A stretch of 64,000 bases of DNA, taken from Chrysomallon squamiferum (Eukaryota; Mollusca; Gastropoda; Neomphalida; Peltospiridae). Under the pieces are notes generated by a model that saw nothing but the letters and a program-made list of their open reading frames with translations, ran no database searches and was not told the origin of the DNA. The position numbers and the translations under genes were made by a program. This document shows positions 21,240 through 34,436 of the stretch, piece by piece. Numbering within the stretch: the first letter of the stretch is position 1; every line of letters starts with the position of its first letter. The stretch is from contig CM022677.1 in assembly GCA_012295275.1 (NCBI GenBank), positions 4,961,597 through 5,025,596 of the forward strand, in the 5' to 3' direction.

Positions 21240-22537
21240 TTACCTGACTCATACAGCAGAGTGGGACAATGCAGTATCAGAGACTGTAACAGTTGCTGTC
21301 TTCTCGCAGTGCTGCAGTCAGGAATTGTTTTCCCAATCTACACATCAAACTATGACATAGGAAATATGAGGTGTTAATGTTCAGAAAATACGTTTTGGTT
21401 CACCCAGTACATCAGTGTGTGTCTCTTAGGCTGATGTTTTCACTTCTAGTTTGACAGTGTAAAGAAAAATTCCTGACAGACTGAGTAAATGTTTATATCT
21501 CTTACTGAGTAGATAAAATGGGTGAAATCTGTTTTGATTTTCAATTTTTAAAATACAAATAAATAAATGTATGTAATCAAATTTTATTTACTTTTCTTAA
21601 AATAAACAGTCTAAACTAGTCTGTGTTTTCTCTCTGTGTTAGATATTTCATGCACTCAACCTCAATGAGAAAATTCAAATAATTTTGTACAGCTACTAAT
21701 ATATAAAAATTTGTAATGTTATAAAGTTTAGGTTAATGTGCCAAAACTATGTAAATAAAAATATTCCTCATGTTAGGATGTTTGATAATGTTAGCTAAAA
21801 ATATTAAATTAAAAACAGAATACAAAATAATTCAAAATGTTTATTTCAACAAGAAAACAAATTAATATCAGGACTACTTTTTCATACAAAAAACTTAATT
21901 TTAGAAAAATGTCATATAATTCCTTACATACAAATTTAGAAAAGCATTTTATAAAATACTGAACTTTTAAATAAAAATGTTTTAAAATGTTTATAAGGTT
22001 TTTAAGATGAGAGCAAAGGGTGCTGTAAAATATAAAAATACCAAGATTTCTGATCTATCCAACAAAAGTAAAATAATAAAATATACAAAATGAAATAACT
22101 AAGATATTTGTTTACAAAAATCTTAAAAGCTCAATAAATAATTTGTAATCTGAAAATAATTTTTTCAGAAAATTTCTAATTTCTGATTTTATCTTCAGAA
22201 ACACACAAAATTATTTATTTCCATTTGATGTTTTATTAAGATACCTTTATTGGGTAAATCTTTACCAGAAGTCTAAGTGTTCTTTGTTATTTTATATTTG
22301 ATATAGATAATTTAGTAGGTTTTGTTTAAAAACAAAATAAGAAAAACAAAAAAATAAAACAGAAAAACGAAATTATCTCCCCTGGACCAAACAGCTTTAT
22401 ATAAAATGTGTACTTTTTTTTCAAAGCAGTAATCAAGAATTTCTAACATAAATCATTTTAAAAAAATTAAAGTCTCTGAACTTGCTGCTGTGTCTGGTCC
22501 AAACATTATGTATATAGGTCTGTATGTAATGATATCA
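21240..22537. other. AT-rich interval without gene
   Basis: No open exon, repeat array or motif could be supported. Confidence 0.6.
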
Positions 22538-22737
22538 NNNNNNNNNNNNNNNNNNNNNNNNNNNNNNNNNNNNNNNNNNNNNNNNNNNNNNNNNNNNNNN
22601 NNNNNNNNNNNNNNNNNNNNNNNNNNNNNNNNNNNNNNNNNNNNNNNNNNNNNNNNNNNNNNNNNNNNNNNNNNNNNNNNNNNNNNNNNNNNNNNNNNNN
22701 NNNNNNNNNNNNNNNNNNNNNNNNNNNNNNNNNNNNN
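22538..22737. other. Assembly gap (200 N)
   Basis: Exactly 200 undetermined bases; likely a scaffold join of conventional rather than measured length. Order across it is less certain. Confidence 0.98.
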
Positions 22738-24002
22738 TTTGTCAAGCTGTACATTAACTTATCAGTCTTCCATTAGATCAATAATTATTATTATATTGTA
22801 GTAAAATTATGCAAAATGAAAACCCACTTGAAAAAATATTCTTGTGACTAGTGGATTGGTGAAAAAATATAACTTTATGTAGGATAAACTGAATACATCA
22901 TGTCAAAAAATAAAAAAAAAAAAAAAAAAAAAAACGACGAGATAGGAAAAATATTTTTAGGATTTCCAGAGATTAAAAGCCATGAATAGAATTAAAAACA
23001 TGACTACACATATTCATCTAAAGAAATTCAAGTGGGATTCTGAGGTCTCAAATGAACAGTAAACAAGAAGTAAGGCTGCTACATCATAACTAATGTAACT
23101 AATATTATAAAATTACTAACAAAAATATATTTGTTCACTTACAGAGACCATACAGAAATGTATCAATGAAGTTTTGATAATGTCCTTTTTCTTTCACATT
23201 TCATTTTGTGCCTTCTCTACCTAAATGCATTCTTTTTTGTTGACAGCTTTCAAATGATAGTCTTCAATCCATAAAATAACTAGCAAAAGAAAAATATTTC
23301 TTAATGTAAGTATAACTGGTTATAAAGAAATTACAACAAATAATTCTAAAATTAAAATATAAATAAATTAAAAGCATTTTCTCCATCTTCTTTGAAATAT
23401 ATTATAAAAATATGAACTGCATGGTACAAATCCTTTTTTATATATTACTGACTTATTTCAATTACCCAGTAATTATTGTTTGTTGTTTTAATTTTATTTA
23501 TTTTTTGTTGCTTTTTTAATGTTTATACAATAGCATTATAATAAACATTAAAGGTCTGATTTTATTGCGAAAACACTGTGAACATTCAGAAATGTAGACT
23601 GGGGTTCCGTGTTAGCGGTTTTTTTATAAACAACAGTAGAATTATATGTGAAATCCAAAATGAATTTTCTAGTATTAATAATAATAAAAATAATAATAAT
23701 GTTTTTCATACGCATCGTTTCATTATTCAACACTTTATACCAGTTAATGAAAAATTAAGCTTATTATTTATTTATTTATTTATTTATTATGAAATGAAAT
23801 GATCTATTATTGCTAATTATTTACGACATAAAACACGTGAGATAAATAGCGATGACGGTACTGAAGTTGCGTCTGTCAAATTCTCCTTCTTAGCTTTTCA
23901 GTGAAACACGTTCTGTTAATAAAATGTCACATTAGTATGGAAGCGTTCTCGTCATTTTGGATTTCAGATGTCATATCAGAAGAGTGTTCTTGCAGTAAAA
24001 TC

Positions 24003-24160
24003 ACACCTGTGATGTTTATATAATGCTATTGTATAAACATAAACAAAATAAATAACAATAATAATATAAAGAATATAATACTTTTATCAAGAGTTGACAC
24101 TTGGCTTTTATTGTACTGGAAATAATTTAGAAACTGAGAAATACAGCGAATTAGACCACA
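24003..24160 (+). repeat. Copy A of a ~170-bp dispersed block
   Basis: Shares with copy B (25262-25442), in order: CACACCTGT(G/A)ATGTTTA, TATAAACATAAA, then 'AGAGTTGACACTTGGCTTTT', ATTG(T/A)ACTGGAAATAATTTAGAAAC, GAGAAATA(C/T)AGCGAATTAGA. Same orientation, about 1.26 kb apart. Confidence 0.85.
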
Positions 24161-25261
24161 CACTGTGTTTTAATTACAGCTTTCTGGTAATTAATATTTA
24201 ACCAGTTTATTTTAAGAAATGTGAGACTTGCTCCTCGTATACAACGGCGAGTGTATAAACAAATAAGATTTCAGTTTTATACGAATAAACTGAGGTTCAG
24301 ACAAAAACAACATGTTATAGTATAAAGAATACTGCTATTTACACTGTTTATGTTTATTAAATAAATAAATAAATAAATAATTTAATTTAATTTTAATAAT
24401 GACCGCACAATTTAAATAGTGGATGTTGGATAATAATATTATATCAGACATAGCATTATATATGTAGATGAGAAAGCGCCAGTTTAATCTGATATTTATA
24501 AAGCTTCAAATAAGATTTTTAATGATAATTAAAGAAGAAAAAAATTTACTTCATAGTATGATATGCTTTAACAGGATGAAATAGATGATATATTTCGTGT
24601 AGCTAACTGAAAATACCTTCATATCTAATAAAACACTAGCTGAGGAGGGTAGGCATGTTGTCTATGATGTAAGTTACAAAGTATAATAAACTATATAAGA
24701 TTTCTCTTAGTAGAATAAAATGTAAGTGAAATTATCAGTATTTTATATGATGCAAATTAGAGGAAAACATAATAAAACATCACGTTATTTTCACTCAGTA
24801 TCAATTTATGATATAAACGTCGCTGGTTTTATATATAAAACGTGAATTACGTCGCGTTTTACAAAACAGAAAACTTCGCTTATCTCTGTGAATTTTAATT
24901 TTAATGTCGTTTGCTTTGCAAAATCAAATTTTGTGATTCAAGTAAAGTGTAACTTGTCACGTATTCAGTATTAGTGTTGATTTTTTTGGGGGGTTGTTGA
25001 GATGAAACTTTAACTCAGTTTAAGAGAAAAATATTGTCACAATAGAGTGGCTTCCCCTGTATATCTAGTAATTAAAATATTTATTTCTGAATTTACAAGT
25101 CGAGCGCTGAATGCCACTTTAAAATTAACAGATCCAGATTAAAGTGATTAACAGCAGTACAGATTTCACTAAAAAGCTCTCTTTGGTGCTGAAAACTGAG
25201 CTTTTACTTTATAAGAATCCATTCACTTTTGTTGATAAGTTTATAATGAGTTGATAACAAA

Positions 25262-25442
25262 TCACACCTGTAATGTTTACTATAGTGCTTATATATAAAC
25301 ATAAAAAAAAAACACTAAATAAATAAAAATAAACAACAATAGTAATATAAATAATATTTTAATCTTTATGCTTAGAGTTGACACTTGGCTTTTATTGAAC
25401 TGGAAATAATTTAGAAACCGAGAAATATAGCGAATTAGATTT
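25262..25442 (+). repeat. Copy B of the ~170-bp dispersed block
   Basis: Second copy of the block at 24003-24160, expanded by an A-rich insertion in the middle. Confidence 0.85.
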
Positions 25443-26071
25443 GCAGATTCATGTTATTAACAAAGCAACAAAAAAGAAACAAAAGGTTTTTTTTCGTGTT
25501 TTGTTTTTTCCCAGTTCCTCTATACAGTAGTAGGAGAAAAGATCATGTTTATACTTCCAGACAAAACGTTGTGTATATTTACAAATATACTTTTTGGAGA
25601 GAGATGGTGATGAAGGTGATTTTCTGATGACAAGGTATAATATTTATTTTGTGAACATGAGCGCAGTTATCACAGGTAATTTGAAATTCAGTGACGACAT
25701 TTACTTTATTAACATTATCAAGATTATTCTTGAAAAGCCGATAATATTCCTTTAACTATATCCAAGATTATACTGACAATTACATACGTATTATCAATAT
25801 TTATTATGAAGCAAAACAGAGGTAAACTTAATAAAATATCAATGTAAACAGTGGTACTTTTAATAAGATAGGACGTAATTTATTCGTATAAGCTGCACAG
25901 CTGGTAGTAAATAAACACGTAAATTCCTCCAATGACGAGAACACCAATGACGTTAGGAACGACTCTGGTAGACGGCAACGACGTTAATAGAAATTCGGAT
26001 AATATTAAAATTTAACGATATTTAAAAAAACATTTATTTGAAAGACCTTCTGTTTTTCTCAGAAAAAAAAT

Positions 26072-26118
<47 letters not shown>

Positions 26119-26759
26119 AAAAAAAAAAAATATATATATATATGGTTTTATAAAAAATTGTTTTACAAACACAGGAAAAGATCTGATCAGTGTGGTTTTC
26201 TGTTACTTGTTACTGTGATAATTACAAGTCCAGTGTAATATCTAGAACTACAGAGGGGCTGTGAGATTAATATTCTCTTATTTAGAGATTTTAAAAGAAA
26301 AGGTTATATTACAGGAAATGGTGAGGTTAATATGTTATTATGTATCAAATGTGATTATACTGTAAAATTAATTGCATATTATTATTATTATTATTAAAGT
26401 CTCCGTCATTACCATTGATGTACTTCTTCTTATTCTTTTGCTTTTTATTAACTACTTTTTTAGTCGTACTTTTTTAGTTCAAAGGCATTATAACTATTTC
26501 TATTAATATCACCATCATTTCCATCATAACGGCTTTGTCCCTAGCTTTTCTGGAGTAATTATAATTTTTCTTTAGCGCTTTTTATTAATTATTCCTCATA
26601 CTTTCTGAGTCGGCGCATCACCTATTAAAATATAGTATTGTAATTTCTATTAATGTCGCCGTCGTTGACGTTGTAACAGCTTGTTACTAACGTTATTGCA
26701 TAACTCCTCATTATTCCTTTTCTTTTTTATTCACTGTCATTCTACATTAATACGATTGT

Positions 26760-27265
26760 ATTACGATTCTTATAATAGGGTTAGTACTTGTGTTGGCATT
26801 AGAATTAAGCTTAACGACTTCGTTAGGGTTATGTTTAGAGTTAGGGTACAGTCTCGCTTAGGGTTAGGGTTTGGGCTAGTGTTAGGGTTAGGTAGTTTCA
26901 ACATTATTATGAGTTTAATGTGCTAAACAGTTTTGGGATGAGTGACAGAAACTGTTTTAGCATAATAATTAAGTTTAGTCTCTTTGTCAGGGTTAGGGTT
27001 ATTTAAATTTATTATCATGTGCAAAATAGTGTTTCGATCACGATTAGAATCAGCGTAAACGTTTTGCACTTGGGTAAGAGTAAAGTTCAGCTAGGGTTAT
27101 GGCTAGGGTTATTTAAATTTTATTATGCTTCTTATGATAATCTACAAAACAATTTTATGATCAGGGTTAGGACTACTGTTAGCATTAGAATTAAATTTAC
27201 CGACTTCATTGGGTTTAGGTTTAGAGTTAGCTGTTAGTGTTAAGGTTAAGGTTAGGGTTTATTAC
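26760..27265. repeat. Degenerate TTAGGG-like tracts
   Basis: Many copies of GTTAGGGTT, GGGTTAGGGTT and one-base variants (TTTAGAGTTAGG, GGCTAGGGTTA) cluster at about 26785-26900, 26985-27000, 27085-27115 and 27165-27262, separated by AT-rich sequence. It resembles an old interstitial telomere-type array (canonical animal telomere TTAGGG); no long perfect run remains. Confidence 0.65.
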
Positions 27266-28019
27266 GATCTCAGCGAAGGCGAAATTAACAGGAATATTAC
27301 TAATATATTCTAATAATAGGATGGGCACAATCAGAAAATAAGAATAACAGGGAAATGAAATACAAAAAAAGAATAATGAGTAGAACACCATATTTTGTTC
27401 TCTGAGAATTCCAGGCAGCATGACCAGTGCTAATGAAAGCTCCCAATAAGAAGCAGTCATCTTACTCTATCTTGCGAGCACTTACTCCCCACTCATTACT
27501 TTAAACATTACGTATTATGACCTTTCTACTATAGGAATGATGGTATTATTTATCTATTCTAAACACTTCCCAACTTAAAATTTTGCCATCCTCGGCAACA
27601 TAAAAACATTTAATAATAATTTTAATTGATGTAATAAAACCTGTGATATATATATCTCTCTCACAACCCTACGACAAGAACATGCTGTAATTTTAGACTA
27701 AACTTTGTGTTTGACACTGTCAGTGTTTTCTATACAGACTTGTGACAGATATATAACACGTGATGTCTACATAATACTGGATACTGTAACTACATGTGAC
27801 AAGTACTGTATAGTGTCAAATAAAGAAAAAGAAATAATATATCATTTAAAACTGTAATCCTTTCTTTTAAGTTATTATTATTATTACTATTATTGTAATT
27901 GTTTGTTTTGTCTGTTTTTTGTTGGTTTTTGGGGGGGTTTTTTTGGTTGTGTTTTTCTATGATGATGTTTACATTTCATAAAAGTTGTCATACATGAAAA
28001 CGGTTAGACTACATACTTA

Positions 28020-28315
28020 TAATGACAAGTAGTATACACACCACAGCCTTTAATACACCAGACACTAGATGGAACAAACTGACTCACTGTCTTATATAAA
28101 ACAGCTCTCTTATATAAAACAGCTCTCTTATATAAAACAGCAGTCTTATATAAAACAGCAGTCTTATGTATAAGTGAACTGGCTGGAACAGTTGGGCTCG
28201 CTGAGATGGTAGTGCGTACCACAACCTCTAATACACCAGATGCAGGGCACTGGATAGAATAAACGTACTCACTGACAGGGTAGCACTTACATACCATAGT
28301 CTCTAATATACATCA
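28020..28315. repeat. 18-bp array inside a diverged triplicated unit
   Basis: Five copies of an 18-bp unit 'TCTTATATAAAACAGCTC' lie at about 28090-28170. Around it three diverged segments share (C/T)ACCA(C/T)A(G/A)(C/T)CT(T/C)TAATA(C/T)AC, CACTGGATG and ACTCACTG words. Confidence 0.75.
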
Positions 28316-29101
28316 TACACTGGATGAACAGATCTATATATATATATATACACATCAGTAATTTCCATTTTATAGAATTCCAAAATATAGTAATCAAATA
28401 TTTAATAGAAAATTTTTGAAAAAGGCATTAAATATCATAATTCAGTTTAATGTTATTTTATTTAGAAGATTAATTATTTTTGTTACTTTATTTTTGACAG
28501 CTAGTGAGTATCTCTGAGTACAATTTCACAAATATTTTAAAATATTTAAATATTCTTTCAATAAATATTTTAACGATTACCAACTGCTTAAGGACAAAAT
28601 AATTAAATATTTATGAATTTATGAAAAGGCATTAAGATCATGATTCATTTATTAGTATTGTTATTTATTTCTGGTGTGGATGTTGAAAACTGAGAGTATG
28701 CTTTCACAAATATTTCTATATTTAAATATATTTTTTTCAGGGATGTACGACACAGTATTTGAGCTGTACAGGGAGAGAAAACAAATATAAAACACGACTT
28801 ATAACTTACCTTGTAACTAACAGATAAAGAAATAAGGTTTAAGAAACTATAAAATACATTTTACTCTTTTTCTTATTTTACATCATGGTTTTAAATTTAT
28901 ATGCTTAATAAAAATCGTTTAAATAAATAAAATAAATAAATGAATAAATAAATAAATAGTATACAAACATAAATATGGAAACTCAAACTTAATTATAAAC
29001 AAAACCATTTATTTTAATATCGTAACAGAACACAAATTTCGGTTTAAGTAGATTGTTTAACAGATGAGCAGTCAGTTCGGAATATAAACATTGTCGAAAT
29101 A

Positions 29102-29145
<44 letters not shown>

Positions 29146-29378
29146 CCACATCCATTCGTACCCACATACATTATATATATATACACACATACATGCAAAC
29201 ATAAATACATACATAATACATCTACTGAATAACATGGTTTGTCAAACTTTTTTTTTCTTTTTTTTCCCCCCACAAACCAGAAGTTCTTTAATCGCAATAA
29301 AATAAATTATATTAATCGTAATACCAAATCACTTTTCGGTGAAATTCGGCACTTTTCGGATCTGCTCTTTTGCAATGA

Positions 29379-29417
<39 letters not shown>

Positions 29418-29596
29418 CGGTAATTTATTTCTTACATTATGATTATAAAAAAATAATAATAAATAAATAAATAAAATAAAAATAAAAATATTAATAGCAG
29501 CTGCATCACTGTGAAAGTTTCAAAAATATTTTATGTAAATTAAAGAAAAAAGTAAGAAAAAGAAAATATATACATTACGTTATGGGAAAGTTGTAT

Positions 29597-29663
<67 letters not shown>

Positions 29664-29740
29664 ATAGATAATGTTAAAATACTTTTGAATCAAAATCATA
29701 ATAATAATCATATTTTAAATGATTTTAAATAATCATAGTT
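28316..29740. repeat. AT-rich interval with AAAT, CATA, ATT and GA microsatellites
   Basis: (AAAT)n near 28925-28960, (CATA)n at 29103-29143, (ATT)n at 29378-29417 and pure (GA)n at 29602-29660. No gene supported. Confidence 0.8.
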
Positions 29741-29819
29741 TAAATGCAGTGAACATGGTTTTAGCATACGCTTACGCAATTATGAGACAACCCCTCGTTT
29801 CTTTTAACTCAAGGTCAAG

Positions 29820-29920
29820 TCGTTATGACGCGCGTGCGTATACGTCACAGTGTAGATCATTGTTGTTTGCAAAAGGAAGTAACAGTCACCAGAGTAACCA
29901 GAGCGATCTTGATTAAGGTA
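29820..29920 (+). promoter_or_regulatory. CpG patch with CRE-like site and donor
   Basis: GACGCGCGTGCGTATACGTCAC at 29827-29848 contains four CpGs and a CRE half/near-full site TACGTCA, in a region where CpG is otherwise scarce. Downstream, ATTAAG|GTAATT at about 29914-29922 could end a first exon. 'CAATATGGCCGC' at about 29951-29962 resembles a YY1-type element. Promoter role is inference. Confidence 0.4.
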
Positions 29921-30574
29921 ATTAATTACTTTTTTGTTAAGTGTTTGTTCAATATGGCCGCTAATTGCACCCGAACAGTGCATCTCTATAGAATCTATGT
30001 ATTTCAGGCAATGTACACTTTGCCTGACTTTTCAAGCTAATTTGTCAACACTTGAAATGCAAATCTATCGTTGATTGACAGCAATTGTTGTAAAAATAAA
30101 CAAACATGCAAACAAACAATGATAACACAAAATTACATTTAAGATTTAAGAAATTAATTTTAAATTCATTCGGGCTTAATCTGTTGGTTTTAATACTAAA
30201 TTACATACTTATCAAATCATTTCTTTATAATTGTTTTTGATATCAATGCACTACCAACAGTTAACTTATGATGATGAAAAATTAAGATATTACCTTAATT
30301 CAGTATGTGAATGTTATTGCAAAAGGACAAAAATAGAGTAATTAGGTTTCTCCATAATTACTGTATGGACAGGCAGGAATATCACTAGTTAACAGCTGGG
30401 TGACATACAAAGAGATGAAATCCCATTTAAAATATGCCTCACAAACAAACTGATGACATCGTTAACAGTCATCATTTTCTGATTAAGAACTGGATATCAC
30501 AGGCTCAATTGGCAAATTTATAAGAAATTCTGGGGTTTTTTTGTTTATATTCTGCTGTGGAGAAACAGAACAGA

Positions 30575-30770
30575 TGACAGAACAATGGCACAATAGATGA
30601 CAGAACAGTGACAGAACAGTGACAAAACTGTGACAGAACAGTGACAGAACAGTGACAAAACAGTGACAAAACTGTGACAGAACAGTGACAGAACAGTGAC
30701 AAAACTGTGACAGAACAGTGACAGAACAGTGACAAAACTGTGACAAAACAGTGACAGAACAGATGACAGA
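30575..30770. repeat. 11-bp minisatellite (GACAGAACAGT)
   Basis: About 17 copies of an 11-bp unit alternating ACAGAACAGTG and ACAAAACTGTG. Because 11 is not divisible by 3 all frames cycle through the same codons, which creates three overlapping minus-strand open frames (Val/Leu/Phe/Cys/His-rich) that are not genes. Confidence 0.93.
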
Positions 30771-30884
30771 ACGTCATCCAGAAGTGCATAAACTACAGCA
30801 GTAAAGAAAGACTGGAACAAATCTGCAGAAGAATCATTCTTAGTCACTGCCGACCTTCGCGTGTAGTCAACAAGAGAAGAAAAT

Positions 30885-31040
30885 GTAGAAGTTGAACACT
30901 GCTGAGAAAAAGCAGCTGAGTCTAGCTAATGCTGCAGAGTTGTTGCTAATTTTGAAAGAGGAATACTCCCAACTGAAGGACGTTTGTTTGGCCAAGTTAA
31001 AAACTGGTGGACTGTTGTCATTCTAACAAGCTCAGTGAAG
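30885..31040 (+). pseudogene. Open helical segment, unrecognised
   Basis: After a TAG, one frame is open for about 45 codons: LNTAEKKQLSLANAAELLLI, LKEEYSQLKDVCLAKLKTGG, LLSF, stop. The amphipathic pattern and codon use look protein-derived. There is no obvious splice site or ATG and no family recognised. It may belong with the decayed region at 32.8-34.4 kb. Confidence 0.3.
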
Positions 31041-32780
31041 AATTATTGAACATGCAGTTAGATTTTAGTGACAAATGACCAACAAATGCCACTTCAGTCT
31101 GATCTGCTAAACAAATAAATATATCTATGTAGAAGTATATACACATATTTACAATGTGATTATTATCAGTTATGTGTTGGCATCTTTAGTTTGCTTTCCT
31201 TGTTTTAATATCTTCATCTCAAATCAGTATCAAAGATATTCAAATAGCATTTTATGACTGGTTAAATTTGAAAGTCACCTTGATATCAATTCTAATCCAT
31301 TGACAAATAGTTTAATACATCTGATTAATTATCAGTTATGTGTTTGTAAAGTTTTAACTTGTTTTAGTATCTTAATGAAAAACAGTCTTTTATTTCAGGC
31401 AGTTTTGAGAAACTAACTTGAAATGTGTGCAGCTTGCAAACACACACACACACACATGCACAAACACACACACACACACTGGAAACAGCTGTAAACATCA
31501 CATCTCAGATTTGCTATGGAATGCAAACTTGTCATTAGTATTAAGATTTTAAAATATTAATTTGATATATTTCTTGTTTTTTACATTGCTTTTGCCTGTT
31601 TTTGAAAGTTCTGCCAGTGTAGATGAGCAGGGTTTTGCTAGAGATCACCAGAGGGTGCTTGTGAAATAGAGATAGACAGGCTAACACATTTTTAATTTCA
31701 TATTTGTAACTTTATTATACTTGTACAGCAGATTACCAAGAAAGTCTCAGTTATAATAGTATAGGCTTCAGCTCTTGTATTAGTTAAAATTATAACAATC
31801 ATAAGGAATATCTTTAGTGATTAGTTAAAATTATAACAGTCATAAGGAATATATTTAGTAATGTCTCTCCATGGTACCAATGCCAATAGTTTTGACAAAA
31901 TAGGGCATCATTTGTTTACTTAAATCAGTTAAGTTTATCATAAATAAAAATACTATAATAAAAATATAAAAGAACAAATTATTAATAATGGCATATAGTA
32001 ATTTGTATGTAGGGATTCCTGAGACATGAAACTTATGTCAAGGGTTTCACAAGCATGAAAAGGAGTTGAGAAATCCTGGTGTGTTTTAAATATTATATTC
32101 ACTTTATAGGCCATACTTTTTATATTAGCAGGATTATGGAAAAGATAAGCTTCAAATTTAGAGAAGTTACATATAAAGATAAAATAAATTTTACCTGTTC
32201 ATGTACTTTAAAAATTATGTGCACAACAAGATGGTTAAAAAAAAAGGTTTGATACAATATTGCCAACAATACGTGTTTATTTGCATGCATATGTTGTCAA
32301 TAATGTCTTCCAGTGTTTAAAACACAATTTTTCATGATAAAACATAAATGTTCAAATTCCTGTTTACTTTCTTTCAGTTTTTGCGTCTTTCATGTTAGAA
32401 GATCTGTAATCATGAAAATATTATGACTGAAATATGTATTGAATTATTTTGTTTCATATCAGATTTATAGTATAACTTTTTTAGGTAGTTTAGAGTGATT
32501 AAGGTTGGGGTGTGGTCATCCCAGTAGGTGAGTGATATGTTTGTGCTAAAAAATATTAAGCCAGACTGTACTTAACACTTTTGAGAAAAAACTAATTGTT
32601 GTCCTAGTAATAGGTTCAGTTTAAGTATGTACAGTTATGGTTGTAGCCATTGTTGCATGTACACTGTTAATTTGATATATCGGTGATATAAACAGAGTGC
32701 ACTGTCACCCCTCCCCAATGCAGTACAGAAAATGATTGTTACAGTTTATTATATTCAATGAAAATTCTTCATTTTACTCA
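31041..32780. other. AT-rich interval without gene
   Basis: Contains a (CA)n tract around 31440-31480. No supported coding sequence. Confidence 0.6.
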
Positions 32781-32823
32781 ATCTTTTGAAAGATAAACTA
32801 AAGTTTGTATTCTCTCTTTTCAG

Positions 32824-34436
32824 AATTGTACACGTCAAGAATGCCTATGTCACTCTTTGTCACTCTGGCAGTATTTTTTTCAATGGATTTAATATTCTTT
32901 GTCTTAGACTTTACTATACTTTCACACCAGTACTTTTTCTTCCTCCAAATAAAGAAATCCTTCAAACATCTTTTTTTTGCAGTGTCATTAATGATCTTCC
33001 CTCTTTTCACCCTCATATTCATGGACACCATTACACATTTTCTGCCACCTTTCTGTTTACTTTTGAGTTCATGTTACCTCTACTTCACTGCTCCCTCTGC
33101 TTTGGTTCATTGAGCCATATCTTCTCCTGGTGGTTTGTGGATAATCTCACGCAGGCCTTCATTAAAACCCAGTCTCCTCTTTCATTTGTGTTACTTGTCT
33201 TTGAACATCTCGTATGGATAGATCTTTAGGTGCAAGGAATGCAGCCTGATAGGGTCCATAGAAGAAAATTGAGTATTTTGGAGTTTTTACTGATGGTGGA
33301 GGTCATCAGTCCTTGCCAGCCAGTGTTAACTGATTTTTTCGCGTAAAAGGAAAGAATTACATGGCAGTGAAAGCAAATGCAAACTCAGTTTGCTAGAGAA
33401 GATGACACTAATCAACACAACATTGATAGACATAGTGATGAAAAGGTGAAGGAAAAGTCAAAAACAGATATTAAAGTAAAAGAGGATGAAAGTAAAAATA
33501 AACTAACAAAAAAAGAAAGTTGGGAGCAGATGATGATGAAAACAAGAATAAAACTGGATGATGATCGCATACAGCAGGAATGTAGTGAGTGAATCTGACA
33601 GAAAGCAGAGGTTGTCTTCAACAAGTTCAAAGCTTTTTTCTCAAAGATTGATGCAGACAAGCTACAACAGGTTGATAAACAAAGCAGTGAAGAAGGTGAG
33701 ACGCCAAGTGATTTGAAACAGTATGAAATAGTGGATGGGAACATTGATGTGAACAAACCACTGAACATACCAGCAAGTGACTCACCATTAGCTAATAATA
33801 GTTTAGTGAAAACAGAAGGCAGAACCTTCATGGTCTACAAGTGACAAAAACTTTCCAAGGTGAAACAAAGATAACCATGAGGAAGGAACACAAAGACACA
33901 AACCACAGCTGGAAAGTGACAATGTAGAAAAGAAAACAACTAAACAGTGTGTCTGAAAGGGTTGTTAGTGATGTGTCAGCCACTTCTCTGCTGCAGTCAG
34001 GTTATAATTCTGCTAGTACTGGTTTGCATTCTGGGATCACAGTGGTGTCTCATTCAAAGACAGAGGATGCTGGGAAGGCTTCTGGGAAATATTCGGGTAT
34101 TGTAAAAACAGGGCTGTTAGATGTTCCTCTCACAGACGTGTCATCAGACAGCAGCAGCTTGAAACCAACAAACTGAAACTCTCCTTTATCAAGTGATGAT
34201 GATTCTAGTCCCAGCACAAACAATTCACCTCTTGTAAGCTTCCAGAACGATGGTGATGAAGCTGAATGGAGGAGGGTATCAGTGACAAACTAGAGGAGAT
34301 CATAAAGGAAACGTTAGCCAGCGAGACAGCAAACAGAAAAGCAGCTAAAGAAGTGAGAAGAGAACAACGGCAGACAGAACATGATGCTGTCATGGACGAT
34401 GATGATGAACTCTATAAATTACTTGGTGTTTAGAAT
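32824..34436 (+). pseudogene. Intronless frame-broken gene remnant, unrecognised
   Basis: After TTTTCAG at about 32822 the plus strand stays protein-like for 1.6 kb but switches frame. A hydrophobic front is open in two frames (to 33113 and to 33229). A Lys/Glu-rich stretch follows (33377-33592; 'KESWEQMMMKTRIKLDDDRI'). The same frame continues past two stops with 'FNKFKAFFSKIDADKLQQVD' and SDLKQYEIVDGNIDVN to 33843. Next comes a Ser-rich piece in another frame (33949-34176, then to about 34290). The third frame gives the end, 'EGISDKLEEIIKETLASETA', finishing DDDDELYKLLGV and TAG at 34433-34435. Successive frame changes and stops mark it as decayed. No intron is seen across 1.1 kb, so it is either one long terminal exon or a retro-copy. 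YEIV after acidic residues looks like an LC3-interacting motif, but that is weak. Family unknown. Confidence 0.5.

Larger units (their letters stand above)
22738..26750. other. Long AT-rich non-coding interval
   Basis: No gene is supported. It contains an A-run at about 22912-22934, AAT microsatellite at 26072-26116 followed by poly-A and (TA)n, and a diverged pair of related blocks listed separately. Confidence 0.6.

Noticed and set aside
30483-30847. Three overlapping minus-strand frames with (V)LSLFCHCS repeats
   Set aside because: An 11-bp array read in three frames gives the same peptide cycle; a repeat artefact.
33412-33831. 139-codon minus-strand Ser/Leu/Phe-rich frame
   Set aside because: Antisense shadow of Lys/Glu/Ser-rich coding-like sequence on the plus strand.
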